64,000 nucleotides of DNA, taken from NCBI GenBank assembly GCA_024235215.1, contig JACKMU010000010.1:1-64000 (forward strand), in the 5' to 3' direction. A program made the translations under genes and the position numbers. This document shows, piece after piece, positions 27,410-36,743 of this stretch; the stretch's first letter is position 1, and each line of letters starts with the position of its first letter. The notes beneath the pieces were generated by a model that was not told where the DNA came from, searched no databases, and saw only the letters and a list, made by a program, of their open reading frames with translations. This DNA comes from Chromatiaceae bacterium. GTDB taxonomy: Bacteria > Pseudomonadota > Gammaproteobacteria > Chromatiales > Chromatiaceae.

Positions 27410-30400
27410 TGGAACCGTTGGATCTATACAAGACCCCACTGAACGGAGTGAATCTGATCGAGGCGAGCGCCGGTACCGGCAAGACATTCACCATCACCGG
27501 GCTCTATCTGCGCCTGATCGTGGAGCTCGGCTTGGGAGTGGAGCAGATTCTGGTGGTTACCTATACCAAGGCTGCAACCGCGGAGTTGCGTGAGCGGATT
27601 CGTACCAAACTGGTCGAGACCCGGTTAGCGTTGGCGCAGAACAGCGAAGAGGAGCCGTTCACGCAAGCGCTGGAGCGCGCTGGTATCGCACGGCAGCAGG
27701 CCGGAACACGCCTGCAGCATGCGATTCTGAGTTTCGATCGGGCGGGGATCTTTACCATCCATGGATTCTGCCAACGGGTGCTGACGGACAACGCCTTCAG
27801 CAGCGGCCTGCCGTTTGAAATGGAACTGTTGACCGACGAGAGTGCGTTGATTCAACAAGTGGTGGACGACTTCTGGGCACAGCGCATCCAACAACTCTCA
27901 TCCGGGATGGTCGATTTTCTACTCGAGCAGCACTACACACCCGAGTTGCTGGTGCAGTTTCTTCGGGGCAAGCTGGGCAAGCCCTATGTCGAGTTGCGCG
28001 GTTGCCCGGAAACGGTGGACCCGGCTGAACTCGAACAGGCTTACATCGAAGCGTTCGATGCTGCCCGGGCGCTGTGGTTGGAGGAGAACAAAATCATCAG
28101 CCGCCTGTTGCTCGAGAGCACCGGCCTGAACGGAAATCGCTACCGGAAAGCATTCATACCCAACTGGCTGACGGCAATGGCACTCTATCTGACGGAAACG
28201 CCGGGCCCCTGGTTCGATGCATTCGAGAAGTTTGCCAGTAATACACTGGCCAAAGCGGTCAACAAGGGAGGCTGCGCACCGCAACACCCATTTTTCGACA
28301 GCTGCCAGCGGCTGCTGGAGGTGAGAACGGCGCTGCTTGAAAACTACCGGCGCAGTCAGGTGCGATTGCTGCAAGAGTTGATCGAGTTCACTGATACCCA
28401 GCTGACGAAATGCAAGAGTGAGCAGCGGCTGCTCTCCTACGATGATCTGCTACTCAAGTTGCAGAGCGCGCTGACCGGTGTTGCAGGCGAGATGCTTGCG
28501 GCTGCGATAAGAGAGAGTTATCGGGCGGCGCTGATCGATGAGTTCCAGGATACTGATCCGGTACAGTACGCTATCTTCCGCAGGATTTATCAGAGCGGCG
28601 ACGCACCTGTATTTCTGGTGGGCGACCCGAAGCAGGCGATCTACAGTTTCCGCGGTGCAGATATTTTTGCCTATCTGAAGGCTGCCAGGGATGCTCTCAG
28701 CAGATACTCGCTGAAGTACAACTGGCGTTCCACTCCAGCATTGTTGTGCGGTATTAATAAACTATTTAATCAACAACATAACTCATTTATTTATAGTGAA
28801 ATATTATACTCTGGGGTCACTGCAGCGGCTTCCGGAATGGCCCAGCTGATTGACGATGTTGCTGATGGTGGAGCACTGCGCATCGGGCTGCTCGAAGGTA
28901 ATCCGACCAAAGAGCAAGCACTGGAGTTATCGGTGCATACGGCAGCTGCCGAAGTGCGGCGATTGATTCGACAGGGTGCCAAAGGTTCGCTCCGGATCGG
29001 CAATCGCCCACTGGTCGGCGGGGATATTGCGCTGCTGGTGCGCACTCACCGACAGGGAGAACGGATCAAACACGCGCTGAACCTGCTGGGAATCAGCAGT
29101 GTACGGAGCGCACAGGCTGATGTGTTCCACTCGGAAAGCGCGATTCAGCTGGAACGCCTGCTCAAGGCTGTGCTGCAACCCGCCCGGGAGGCGTTGGTCC
29201 GTGCCGCGCTGACTACCGAACTGCTGGGGATCGACGGTAACCGGCTCGCGTCGATGACAGAGACTGATCTGGAGGGCCTGATGAGTGCCTTTCAAGCCTA
29301 TCACCAGCGTTGGCGCGAACAGGGATTCATGCGCATGTTCCGGCAGCTGTTGTCGGAGCAGGCGGTGCCGGTCAGGTTGTTGCAGCGCGAAAACGGCGAA
29401 CGGCAGTTGACCGATCTGCTGCATCTGGCGGAACTGCTGCATCAGCACGAAGTTGAGGGACGACCGGGCATGGAGCTGTTGTTGAGCTGGTTCAGCCAGC
29501 GGCGCCAGGCGGAAACAATGGAGAGCGAGGCCTCCCAGTTGCGCTTGGAGAGCGACGATCAGTTGGTGCAGATCGTTACCATCCACAAGAGTAAAGGATT
29601 GCAGTATCCGATCGTCTTCTACCCATTCGGTTGGGAGAGTGGTGCGACAAAAATCGGTCCGGGCAGCGCCTATCTATTCCACGATCCGCAGCGTGGGTAC
29701 CAGCCGCAGCTGGATCTGGGATCAGCAGCCTGGAAGAACGATTTGTGGCTGGCACACAATGAGGCGCTGGCGGAGAGCGTACGCCAGCTCTACGTCGCGC
29801 TCACCCGAGCGCAGTATCGCTGTTATCTGTACTGGGGAGGTGTTTCAGGGGCAGGTTGTACACCGCTGGCCTGGCTGCTGCATCCCCCGCCTGAACCCAG
29901 GGAAGGTGACCTGTTGGGCGCGCTGACCAACGCATTTTCGCGTCTGCAGGAGACGGAAATTCGCGCTCGTATCGAGCGCCTGGTCGCCGATTCAGAAGGT
30001 GCCATCAGCCTGCACCGTTGCACACCGTTGGATGACACTGCACCTCTGGAGGCGGCACCGCACGAGCTCCCATCGCTGCGCGCGCGAGTATTCCATCGCC
30101 AGCTCCACAACAACAGGCGCATGACCAGCTTCTCCGCCCTTGCCAATCGGCATGCCAGCATAGAGCTGCCCGACCATGATAGCGGCGATCATGGCGAAGC
30201 TGCCGCTCTCGGGTCATTCGAAACCGCTTCGACAGAGGAGTTGGATATCTTCCGTTTCCCGCGTGGTGCCCGGGCCGGCAGTGCGCTGCATGCGGTGTTC
30301 GAGCGCCTCGATTTCACCACCTGCACACGTATGCAACTGGCCAGTCTGGTAGAGGATCAGCTTGCCGGGCATGGTATCGATGCGCAGTGGTGCCAAGTGG

Positions 30401-30993
30401 TCTGCGCCATGGTGGAGCGAGTGCTAGATGCACCGCTGGATCCGGCGCAAGAGATCTACCTGAGACAGGTCGCTGTGGAGCACAGACTGGTGGAGTTGGG
30501 CTTCTACTTTCCCATCGACCGAATCAACGGAGCAGGATTGTCGCGATTGCTGCTGCAACACGGATTTGCCGGTGACGAGGTGCTCAGGCAGGCGTTGCAA
30601 CGGCTCGATTTCAGCGATATCCAGGGCTTCATGAAGGGATTCATCGATCTGGTTTTCGAGTCTGGTGGCCGTTTCTATCTGCTCGACTACAAATCCAACT
30701 GGCTGGGTGATCGGCTGTCTGACTACGGCCGTCCACAGATGGCACAGGCGATGACACGTGAGCGCTACTATCTGCAATACCTCTTGTACACGCTGGCATT
30801 GCATCGCTATCTGCGCAACCGGATTTCCGGTTACAGTTATGACGCTCATTTCGGTGCGGTCATCTATCTGTTTCTGCGTGGTGTGGCAGCGGATGGCGGT
30901 GCCGGCACAGGCATCTACTACGATCGTCCCGATGTCGCTTTGATTGAGGCGCTGGACCGCTACTTTGGCGAATCGCAGGGAGCCGCTGCGTGA
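27409..30993 (+). CDS. recB: Exodeoxyribonuclease V subunit RecB
   Basis: Helicase-nuclease subunit of RecBCD. The 1194 residues have Walker A EASAGTGKTFTITGLYLRL (about 18-36), the UvrD-type motif AALIDEFQDTDPVQYAIF, GDPKQAIYSFRGADIFAY, the IVTIHKSKGLQYPIVF block, and the C-terminal nuclease site GFIDLVFESGGRFYLLDYKS (near 1077-1096). The nuclease Asp-Lys residues are intact. Bases 28750-28812 fall to about 17% GC (residues 448-468, NKLFNQQHNSFIYSEILY), a patch like the one in recC. It overlaps recD by 4 bases (GTGA). Confidence 0.97.
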   Translation: MEPLDLYKTPLNGVNLIEASAGTGKTFTITGLYLRLIVELGLGVEQILVVTYTKAATAELRERIRTKLVETRLALAQNSEEEPFTQALERAGIARQQAGTRLQHAILSFDRAGIFTIHGFCQRVLTDNAFSSGLPFEMELLTDESALIQQVVDDFWAQRIQQLSSGMVDFLLEQHYTPELLVQFLRGKLGKPYVELRGCPETVDPAELEQAYIEAFDAARALWLEENKIISRLLLESTGLNGNRYRKAFIPNWLTAMALYLTETPGPWFDAFEKFASNTLAKAVNKGGCAPQHPFFDSCQRLLEVRTALLENYRRSQVRLLQELIEFTDTQLTKCKSEQRLLSYDDLLLKLQSALTGVAGEMLAAAIRESYRAALIDEFQDTDPVQYAIFRRIYQSGDAPVFLVGDPKQAIYSFRGADIFAYLKAARDALSRYSLKYNWRSTPALLCGINKLFNQQHNSFIYSEILYSGVTAAASGMAQLIDDVADGGALRIGLLEGNPTKEQALELSVHTAAAEVRRLIRQGAKGSLRIGNRPLVGGDIALLVRTHRQGERIKHALNLLGISSVRSAQADVFHSESAIQLERLLKAVLQPAREALVRAALTTELLGIDGNRLASMTETDLEGLMSAFQAYHQRWREQGFMRMFRQLLSEQAVPVRLLQRENGERQLTDLLHLAELLHQHEVEGRPGMELLLSWFSQRRQAETMESEASQLRLESDDQLVQIVTIHKSKGLQYPIVFYPFGWESGATKIGPGSAYLFHDPQRGYQPQLDLGSAAWKNDLWLAHNEALAESVRQLYVALTRAQYRCYLYWGGVSGAGCTPLAWLLHPPPEPREGDLLGALTNAFSRLQETEIRARIERLVADSEGAISLHRCTPLDDTAPLEAAPHELPSLRARVFHRQLHNNRRMTSFSALANRHASIELPDHDSGDHGEAAALGSFETASTEELDIFRFPRGARAGSALHAVFERLDFTTCTRMQLASLVEDQLAGHGIDAQWCQVVCAMVERVLDAPLDPAQEIYLRQVAVEHRLVELGFYFPIDRINGAGLSRLLLQHGFAGDEVLRQALQRLDFSDIQGFMKGFIDLVFESGGRFYLLDYKSNWLGDRLSDYGRPQMAQAMTRERYYLQYLLYTLALHRYLRNRISGYSYDAHFGAVIYLFLRGVAADGGAGTGIYYDRPDVALIEALDRYFGESQGAAA

Positions 30994-32846
30994 GTGGTCG
31001 GCATGAGCTCGTACTGCTTGCCCGGCAGGGGCTGCTGAACGCGCTCGACCTCCATTTTGCGGAGTTGCTGTGCCGTTTGGCAGAGGACACCTCACTTGAA
31101 TTGGCGCTGGCTGCGGCACTGACCTGTAACGCGCTCGGCCGCGGTCATCCCTGCCTGCAGCTGGAGAGTGTTGCCGATTGCCGCTTGGGTAGTCCGCCGG
31201 TGTGCCGCTCACCGGAAGCCAATGTCTGGGTGCATCGCCTGCGTCACAGCGCGATGGTCGGGGCGCCCGGGGATTTTCGTCCGCTGATCCTGGACCCACA
31301 GGGTAGGCTCTATCTGCAACGCTACTGGAGTTATGAGCACGCCATCGCTCAGGATCTGTTGCAACGAGCCAGGTCGCCGGCGGCTGGGTTGGAGTTGTCC
31401 ATCCTCCAACAGAGTTTGACCCATCTCTTTCCAGATACGCCTGGGCAGATGCAGACCCATTGGCAGAAATTGGCGGCGGCCACCGCGCTGCTGCAGCGCT
31501 TCACACTGATTTCAGGAGGGCCGGGTACAGGCAAGACCAGTATCGTTGTCCGTATTCTGGCGCTGTTGCAACAGCAGGCAGGGGGAAGACTGAAGATCGC
31601 ACTGACGGCCCCCACTGGCAAAGCTGCCGCACGGCTGCAGAGATCGATCCGGCTGGCAAAAGAGCGGTTGGCGGTGGACAGTGAAGTTGTTGCAGCGATA
31701 CCGGATCGTGCAGCCACACTCCACCGGCTTCTCGGTAGCCGTCCCGACCGCAGCAGCTATCGGTATCACGCTGGCAATCCGCTGCCGCTCGATGCGCTGG
31801 TGATGGATGAAGCATCCATGGTCGATATTGCGCTGATGGCCAAATTGATGCAGGCACTGCCCGGGGGCTGCCGCCTGATCCTGCTTGGAGATCGCCACCA
31901 ACTCGCTTCGGTGGAGGCTGGTTCGGTGTTGGGTGACATCTATGGTCGTGCGGCAGGCTTCTCCCCCGGTTTCAGATTGCAGCTGGAACAGCTGACCGGA
32001 GAGCGACTGCCGCCGACCACTGGTACCGGCTCACCGCTCGACGATTGCGTGGTGACACTGCAGCACAGTTATCGATTCGAGGCGGACAGCGCAATCGGCA
32101 GACTGGCCGACGCGGTGAACCGGGGCGATGGTGCCGCGGTGGTACGGCAACTGGTCGACGGACCATCGTCGGGGGACGGTGTCACATTGCTGGATGGGAG
32201 CCTGGATCCACTCTCACTGGCGTTGGCGGGATACCGCAACCATCTGCGGCTGGCACGGGAAGGCGCACCATCAGCTGCGGTATTCGAAGCGTTCGAGCGC
32301 TACCGGATCCTGACCGCGCTCAACGCCGGACCGCGCGGAAGTGACCAGCTGAACCAGGCGATCGAGCAGCAGCTGACCGCCGTTGGGCTCACTGACGGCA
32401 CCTCCAGCTGGTATCCGGGGCGGCCGGTGATGATCCGCCGCAACGACTACAACCTGCGTCTGTACAATGGTGATATCGGGATCTTTCTGAAGGATGAGGT
32501 GGGACAATTGCGTGTCTGTTTTCCCGATGCGGATGGCCAGTATCGCTGGATAACCCCGTCACGCCTGCCGCTGCTGGAGCCGGCTTACGCAATGACCGTA
32601 CACAAGAGTCAGGGATCGGAGTTCGATCAGGTGCTGCTGGTGTTGCCGGAGAAGGATACACCGCTGCTGACGCGGGAGCTGTTATACACCGCTGTCACCC
32701 GTGCCAAAGTGCGCTTCGCAGTCAGCGGCAGCGGGGCGATACTCGAGCAGGCTGTAGCGCGACGGCTACAGCGTCCATCCGGGCTCATGGATGCACTCTG
32801 GGGGGCGAAGAGCGACGCTGACATCGAGTGCGCATCGCTGGACTGA
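30990..32846 (+). CDS. recD: Exodeoxyribonuclease V subunit RecD
   Basis: The 5'-3' helicase of RecBCD. The 618 residues start at GTG overlapping recB. Visible are Walker A ISGGPGTGKTSIVVRILALL (near 172), TLHRLLG, the Walker B region ALVMDEASMVDIALMAKLM, LGDRHQLASVEAGSVLGDI and the C-terminal AMTVHKSQGSEFDQVLLVLP with YTAVTRAK. All helicase motifs look intact, so the complete RecBCD set is probably functional. Confidence 0.97.
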   Translation: MSGRHELVLLARQGLLNALDLHFAELLCRLAEDTSLELALAAALTCNALGRGHPCLQLESVADCRLGSPPVCRSPEANVWVHRLRHSAMVGAPGDFRPLILDPQGRLYLQRYWSYEHAIAQDLLQRARSPAAGLELSILQQSLTHLFPDTPGQMQTHWQKLAAATALLQRFTLISGGPGTGKTSIVVRILALLQQQAGGRLKIALTAPTGKAAARLQRSIRLAKERLAVDSEVVAAIPDRAATLHRLLGSRPDRSSYRYHAGNPLPLDALVMDEASMVDIALMAKLMQALPGGCRLILLGDRHQLASVEAGSVLGDIYGRAAGFSPGFRLQLEQLTGERLPPTTGTGSPLDDCVVTLQHSYRFEADSAIGRLADAVNRGDGAAVVRQLVDGPSSGDGVTLLDGSLDPLSLALAGYRNHLRLAREGAPSAAVFEAFERYRILTALNAGPRGSDQLNQAIEQQLTAVGLTDGTSSWYPGRPVMIRRNDYNLRLYNGDIGIFLKDEVGQLRVCFPDADGQYRWITPSRLPLLEPAYAMTVHKSQGSEFDQVLLVLPEKDTPLLTRELLYTAVTRAKVRFAVSGSGAILEQAVARRLQRPSGLMDALWGAKSDADIECASLD

Positions 32847-33003
32847 CCGCCCGATCAGACAGGTTTCAGAACACCGCTGGCAATCCGGACGGATGACAGG
32901 CAATGCAGGCACTGCACCGCAGCAGCAGGTCTGTTCCCGCTTTACAATCACTGTAACACTCAAGTTATACTCTGAGACCCTGTCAATCCGGGAAACGAGA
33001 TCC

Positions 33004-33633
33004 ATGAATTTCTCCATCATCCCTGTTACTCCGTTTGTGCAGAACTGTACCCTGATCTGGTGTGGTGAAACCAGGCTGGCAGCGGTGGTGGATCCGGGTG
33101 GCGATCTGGAGCAGATACTTGCCGAGGTTGGGAGACATCAGCTGACGCTGGAGAAGATTCTGATCACGCATGCCCATATCGACCATGCCGGTGGTGCGGG
33201 TGCGCTGGCACGGCGCACCGGGGTGCCGATCGAGGGTCCGCATCAGGACGATCTGTTCTGGATCGAAGGGATGCCTGATCAGTCCCGGATGTTCAATTTT
33301 CCAGGAGCTGAGGTTTTTCACCCCAGTCGCTGGCTGCATCAGGGAGATCGGGTCCAGGTGGGAAAACTCCTGCTCGATGTCCACCATTGCCCAGGTCATA
33401 CCCCGGGCCACGTCATCTTTTTCGAGCCGACAAGCAGACTGGCGATCGTGGGTGATGTGCTGTTCAAGGGATCCATCGGCCGGACCGACTTTCCCAGAGG
33501 GGACACTGCAACGCTGCTCAACTCGATCCGCCAGCGGCTATGGCCGCTCGGAGATGATGTGCGCTTCGTGGCTGGGCATGGCCCCATGTCAACCATCGGT
33601 TTCGAGCGTCGGCACAATCCGTTTTTCACTTGA
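33004..33633 (+). CDS. Metallo-beta-lactamase-fold hydrolase (GloB/YcbL-like)
   Basis: Zinc hydrolase of the glyoxalase II-like group, 209 residues. The metal motif THAHIDHAGG (HxHxDH), a later His in HCPGHTPGHVIF, the Asp in VGDVLFKGSIGRTD and the last His in VAGHGPMSTIG are all present. The N-terminal NFSIIPVTPFVQNCTLIWC is typical of YcbL-like proteins, whose substrate is usually a glutathione thioester. The start ATG 33004 replaces a longer frame that runs back into recD. The exact substrate cannot be read from sequence. Confidence 0.9.
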   Translation: MNFSIIPVTPFVQNCTLIWCGETRLAAVVDPGGDLEQILAEVGRHQLTLEKILITHAHIDHAGGAGALARRTGVPIEGPHQDDLFWIEGMPDQSRMFNFPGAEVFHPSRWLHQGDRVQVGKLLLDVHHCPGHTPGHVIFFEPTSRLAIVGDVLFKGSIGRTDFPRGDTATLLNSIRQRLWPLGDDVRFVAGHGPMSTIGFERRHNPFFT

Positions 33634-33645
33634 CCAGAACCTGAG

Positions 33646-34134
33646 ATGAGACGCAGCGAACAACGGCTTGAAAAACTCTCATGGGAGCATCAGGATGCAA
33701 TTAAATTTGCGCGCAACATCGCCAAGGGTCTTGGGCTGGATACCGATATCCAACAGGTTCGCAGCTACGCAATCAATATCGCGGAAAATTTCCTGGAACC
33801 TCATTTCAATCTCGAAGAGCGGTGTCTGATAGCGCGACTGAACGACATGCAAATCAGACACCCCGCAGTGGACGAAGTGCTCAAGCAGCATCGCGAGTTT
33901 GGCCAATTGAAAATAGCGCTCAGACGAGCCGCGGATGCCGATCTGCGATCGTTACTCGACCAGTTCCGGACACTGATGGAGGCGCACGTCCAACTGGAGG
34001 AGATGGAGTTTTTCCCTTTCATTCTGAAGACGCTCAGCGATGAGCAGTTACGACAAGCAGAATTGGAGATCGATTCCGGCGCAATCGTCAACTGCAGCAA
34101 CTGGCCCGATCCTTTCTGGCGACCCAGGCTGTAG
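33646..34134 (+). CDS. Hemerythrin-like HHE domain protein
   Basis: A 162-residue all-helical protein with the di-iron ligands of the hemerythrin/HHE family: LSWEHQDA, LEPHFNLEERCL, HREFGQ and EAHVQLEEMEFFPF. Such proteins bind oxygen or act in iron or nitric-oxide responses. It begins 12 bases after the metallo-hydrolase stop, so the two are probably one transcript. There is no signal peptide. The specific role is unknown. Confidence 0.88.
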   Translation: MRRSEQRLEKLSWEHQDAIKFARNIAKGLGLDTDIQQVRSYAINIAENFLEPHFNLEERCLIARLNDMQIRHPAVDEVLKQHREFGQLKIALRRAADADLRSLLDQFRTLMEAHVQLEEMEFFPFILKTLSDEQLRQAELEIDSGAIVNCSNWPDPFWRPRL

Positions 34135-34311
34135 AAGATTTCGATTTGGTCGGACCCGTCCGGCACCTCACACACCTCTTTACCAGCCAGGATAAATCCC
34201 ATTCCGGCAAGCTGGTCAGCAAGAATTAACTTCAGATACGACCGGAAAAGCCGATAGCGCAAGGAGCGGTTAAGTTTTTCGGAGAGATGGCTGGAGCATG
34301 CTGAGTGACCG

Positions 34312-35946
34312 ATGACGAGCTTCAATTTCAAACGACATGAAATCGAAAGCAAGCGCTTTCTGCTGGTGGATGATTTTGGCGATATGCGCAGTATGCTGCG
34401 CATGATGCTCAACTCGATCGGGGTGCGTGCCATCGATACAGCGAACAATGGCGTCGAAGCAATCGCAGCGCTGGCGCGAGAACATTACGACATCGTTCTG
34501 TGTGACTACAACCTGGGTCGGGGCAAGAATGGACAGGATGTGTTGGAAGAGGCGCGCTATCGCCGGCTGATCGGCTTGGATGCGATCTTCGTGATGCTCA
34601 CCGCAGAGAATACGCGCGAGTGGGTGATGGGTGCGGTGGAGTATGAACCCGACTCTTATCTGACCAAACCGTTCACCAAAGACCTGTTGAAGTCGCGTCT
34701 GGAACGGCTGATTCTGAAGCGCCAGGATCTGCAACAGGTTGCAGCAGCGGTCAGTGTGCACGATTATCCAGCTGCGCTGAGAATACTGGATGAGAAGATC
34801 GCCGGACAACCGCAAAACCTGGGTGAGTTGACCAGACAGAAAGCGGAGATTCTCTATCGTGCCGGTGAGTATCGTCGGGCAGAGGTGGTTTATCAGCAGG
34901 TACTGGCGACACGGGAGATGACTTGGGCCAGACTCGGTCTGGGTAAGACATTCTACGCCACCGGCCGGCTGGAGCATGCAGCGAGGCTGTTCCAGGGGTT
35001 ATTGCAGGAGAATCAGCGCCTCACTGCAGCTTATGATTGGCTGGCACGGACGCAGCAGGCACTGGGCCGGTGGGAAGAGGCGCAACAGGTGCTGCAGCAG
35101 GCGCTGATTCACTCGCCCAAGTCGCTTCTCAGACAACGGGCGTTGGGTGATCTCGCATTGAAAAACGGTGATACCAGCGTGGCTGATCAGGCATTTACCG
35201 AAGCGCTGAAGCTGGGGCGCAATTCCGTCTACAAAGCTCCGTTGATCTACGTTCGGCTGGCATGGCTCAAGTCGCGCAGTGGGAGGGCTGGTGCGGCGCT
35301 GAAAATCGTCGATGAGATGGAGCGGGAATTCAACAGCAGCGACGAAGCACGGCTCTACGCCAGCCTGACCAGAGCCATGGTTGAGCAGCATCGGGGTAGT
35401 CCGGACGAGGCGCGACGTTTAATGCGGCAGACGGAAGCGTTGTATGCTGCTCTGGGAGCAAATGCAGCGGCCGAACAGATGCTGGAGATGGCGCGCAGCT
35501 ATGCGGAACTGGGTGAACTGGGTAACGCGCAGACGCTGCTCGAACAGGTTATCTGCAACAACCATGATGATCGCATGTTGCTGCAGCAGGTCGAAGCGCT
35601 GATCGCGCAGTATGCGCTGGCCGTGGATGCAAAGCGCCATGTCGCAAGCATTCGCCGCGAGATCGTCAAGCTCAACAATCGTGGCGTGAAGCTGGCTAAG
35701 ACGGGTCGATACTCCGAGGTGCTGCGACTGTTCAGCGACGCGGTTGCCACCATGCCGGACAACAAGGTGGTCAATCTGAATGCGGCTCGCGTGATGATCA
35801 TGACGATGCATCATGGTGGCATAGCGCAGGAACAGCTGGCCAGGGTGCGTGACCTGCTCGACCATGCGCGTACGCTCGATCCGGCCGAACCTGCGCTGCA
35901 CCAGGTGCAGCAGATGTATCGGGATCTGATGGCAAGCTCGGCATGA
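34312..35946 (+). CDS. Response regulator with TPR output region
   Basis: A 544-residue protein: a CheY-like receiver at residues 15-135 (FLLVDDFGDMRSMLR, phospho-Asp D65 in VLCDYNLGRGKNGQDVL, the Thr in VMLTAEN, the Lys in SYLTKPFTKD) followed by about 400 residues of tetratricopeptide repeats and no DNA-binding domain. The output is therefore likely protein-protein. The stop overlaps the next gene, a histidine kinase, as ATGA; the pair probably forms a two-component system. Pseudomonads have similar stand-alone receiver-TPR proteins. Confidence 0.92.
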   Translation: MTSFNFKRHEIESKRFLLVDDFGDMRSMLRMMLNSIGVRAIDTANNGVEAIAALAREHYDIVLCDYNLGRGKNGQDVLEEARYRRLIGLDAIFVMLTAENTREWVMGAVEYEPDSYLTKPFTKDLLKSRLERLILKRQDLQQVAAAVSVHDYPAALRILDEKIAGQPQNLGELTRQKAEILYRAGEYRRAEVVYQQVLATREMTWARLGLGKTFYATGRLEHAARLFQGLLQENQRLTAAYDWLARTQQALGRWEEAQQVLQQALIHSPKSLLRQRALGDLALKNGDTSVADQAFTEALKLGRNSVYKAPLIYVRLAWLKSRSGRAGAALKIVDEMEREFNSSDEARLYASLTRAMVEQHRGSPDEARRLMRQTEALYAALGANAAAEQMLEMARSYAELGELGNAQTLLEQVICNNHDDRMLLQQVEALIAQYALAVDAKRHVASIRREIVKLNNRGVKLAKTGRYSEVLRLFSDAVATMPDNKVVNLNAARVMIMTMHHGGIAQEQLARVRDLLDHARTLDPAEPALHQVQQMYRDLMASSA

Positions 35947-36623
35947 AACAGAGCGGTATGTACTTCGCCGATATTCTGGCCTCACTGATCCACGATATGA
36001 AAAACTCTCTGTGGCTGGTGATCAGTACGTTGGAGAGCATCACTGCTGAAGCCCTGCCGCGTACTGAACAAGAAAAGGTATTTACGTTACAGCAGGAAGC
36101 CAAACGGCTGAATACCAACCTGATCGAACTGCTGACGCTTTACAAGATCGAGAACGAACGGGTCTCCCCGAATATCGAAGAGCTGAATCTGGCCGAATTT
36201 CTGCATGAGCTGATGATGGAAAACCGAGCCGCAGCCCATAGCCAGCGGGTCAATCTGCGTGCTGAGTGTGACCACTCCCTGAACGGCTATTTCGATGAGG
36301 GGTTGGTGCGGGGTGTGGTAAACAGCCTGATCGGCAACGGGCTGCGCTACACCAGAGAGCATCTGCTGATTTCCGCCACCGAGGAGGAGGGGTATCTGGT
36401 CATCCGGGTGGAAGATGACGGCGAGGGGTTTCCTCCGGAGATGCTCGCAGCGCAGGATGTCTGCGACAATCATGCACTGTTCGCTGGCGGCAGGACGCAA
36501 CTGGGAATCTACTTCGCTGGTATGGTGGCAAAGATGCACCGCAATCGGGCGCAGCAGGGTTACATCCGTCTGACCAACAGACACACATTGAGCGGCGGCT
36601 GCTTCGCGTTGTTTCTCCCCTGA
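35943..36623 (+). CDS. Small sensor-less histidine kinase
   Basis: Histidine kinase of 226 residues with no transmembrane or sensor domain. The H-box is SLIHDMKNSLWLV (H17), the N-box VNSLIGNGLRYTREH, the G1 box VEDDGEGFPPEM, and the end GYIRLTNRHTLSGGCFALFLP fits the ATPase lid and last strand. It overlaps the receiver-TPR gene by 4 bases, which is its obvious partner. Since no input domain is present, the signal must come through another protein, perhaps through the regulator's TPRs. Confidence 0.9.
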   Translation: MKQSGMYFADILASLIHDMKNSLWLVISTLESITAEALPRTEQEKVFTLQQEAKRLNTNLIELLTLYKIENERVSPNIEELNLAEFLHELMMENRAAAHSQRVNLRAECDHSLNGYFDEGLVRGVVNSLIGNGLRYTREHLLISATEEEGYLVIRVEDDGEGFPPEMLAAQDVCDNHALFAGGRTQLGIYFAGMVAKMHRNRAQQGYIRLTNRHTLSGGCFALFLP

Positions 36624-36743
36624 CAGCCAGTCAGACCGCGCTTGGGTAGACAGGATGTACTGCTGCCCCCGCATGTATTCCACTTGGCCAATCTGCTATA
36701 AACAGCTGATAAAGAGATAAAATCTGTGGCCAAGGTGATCTAA

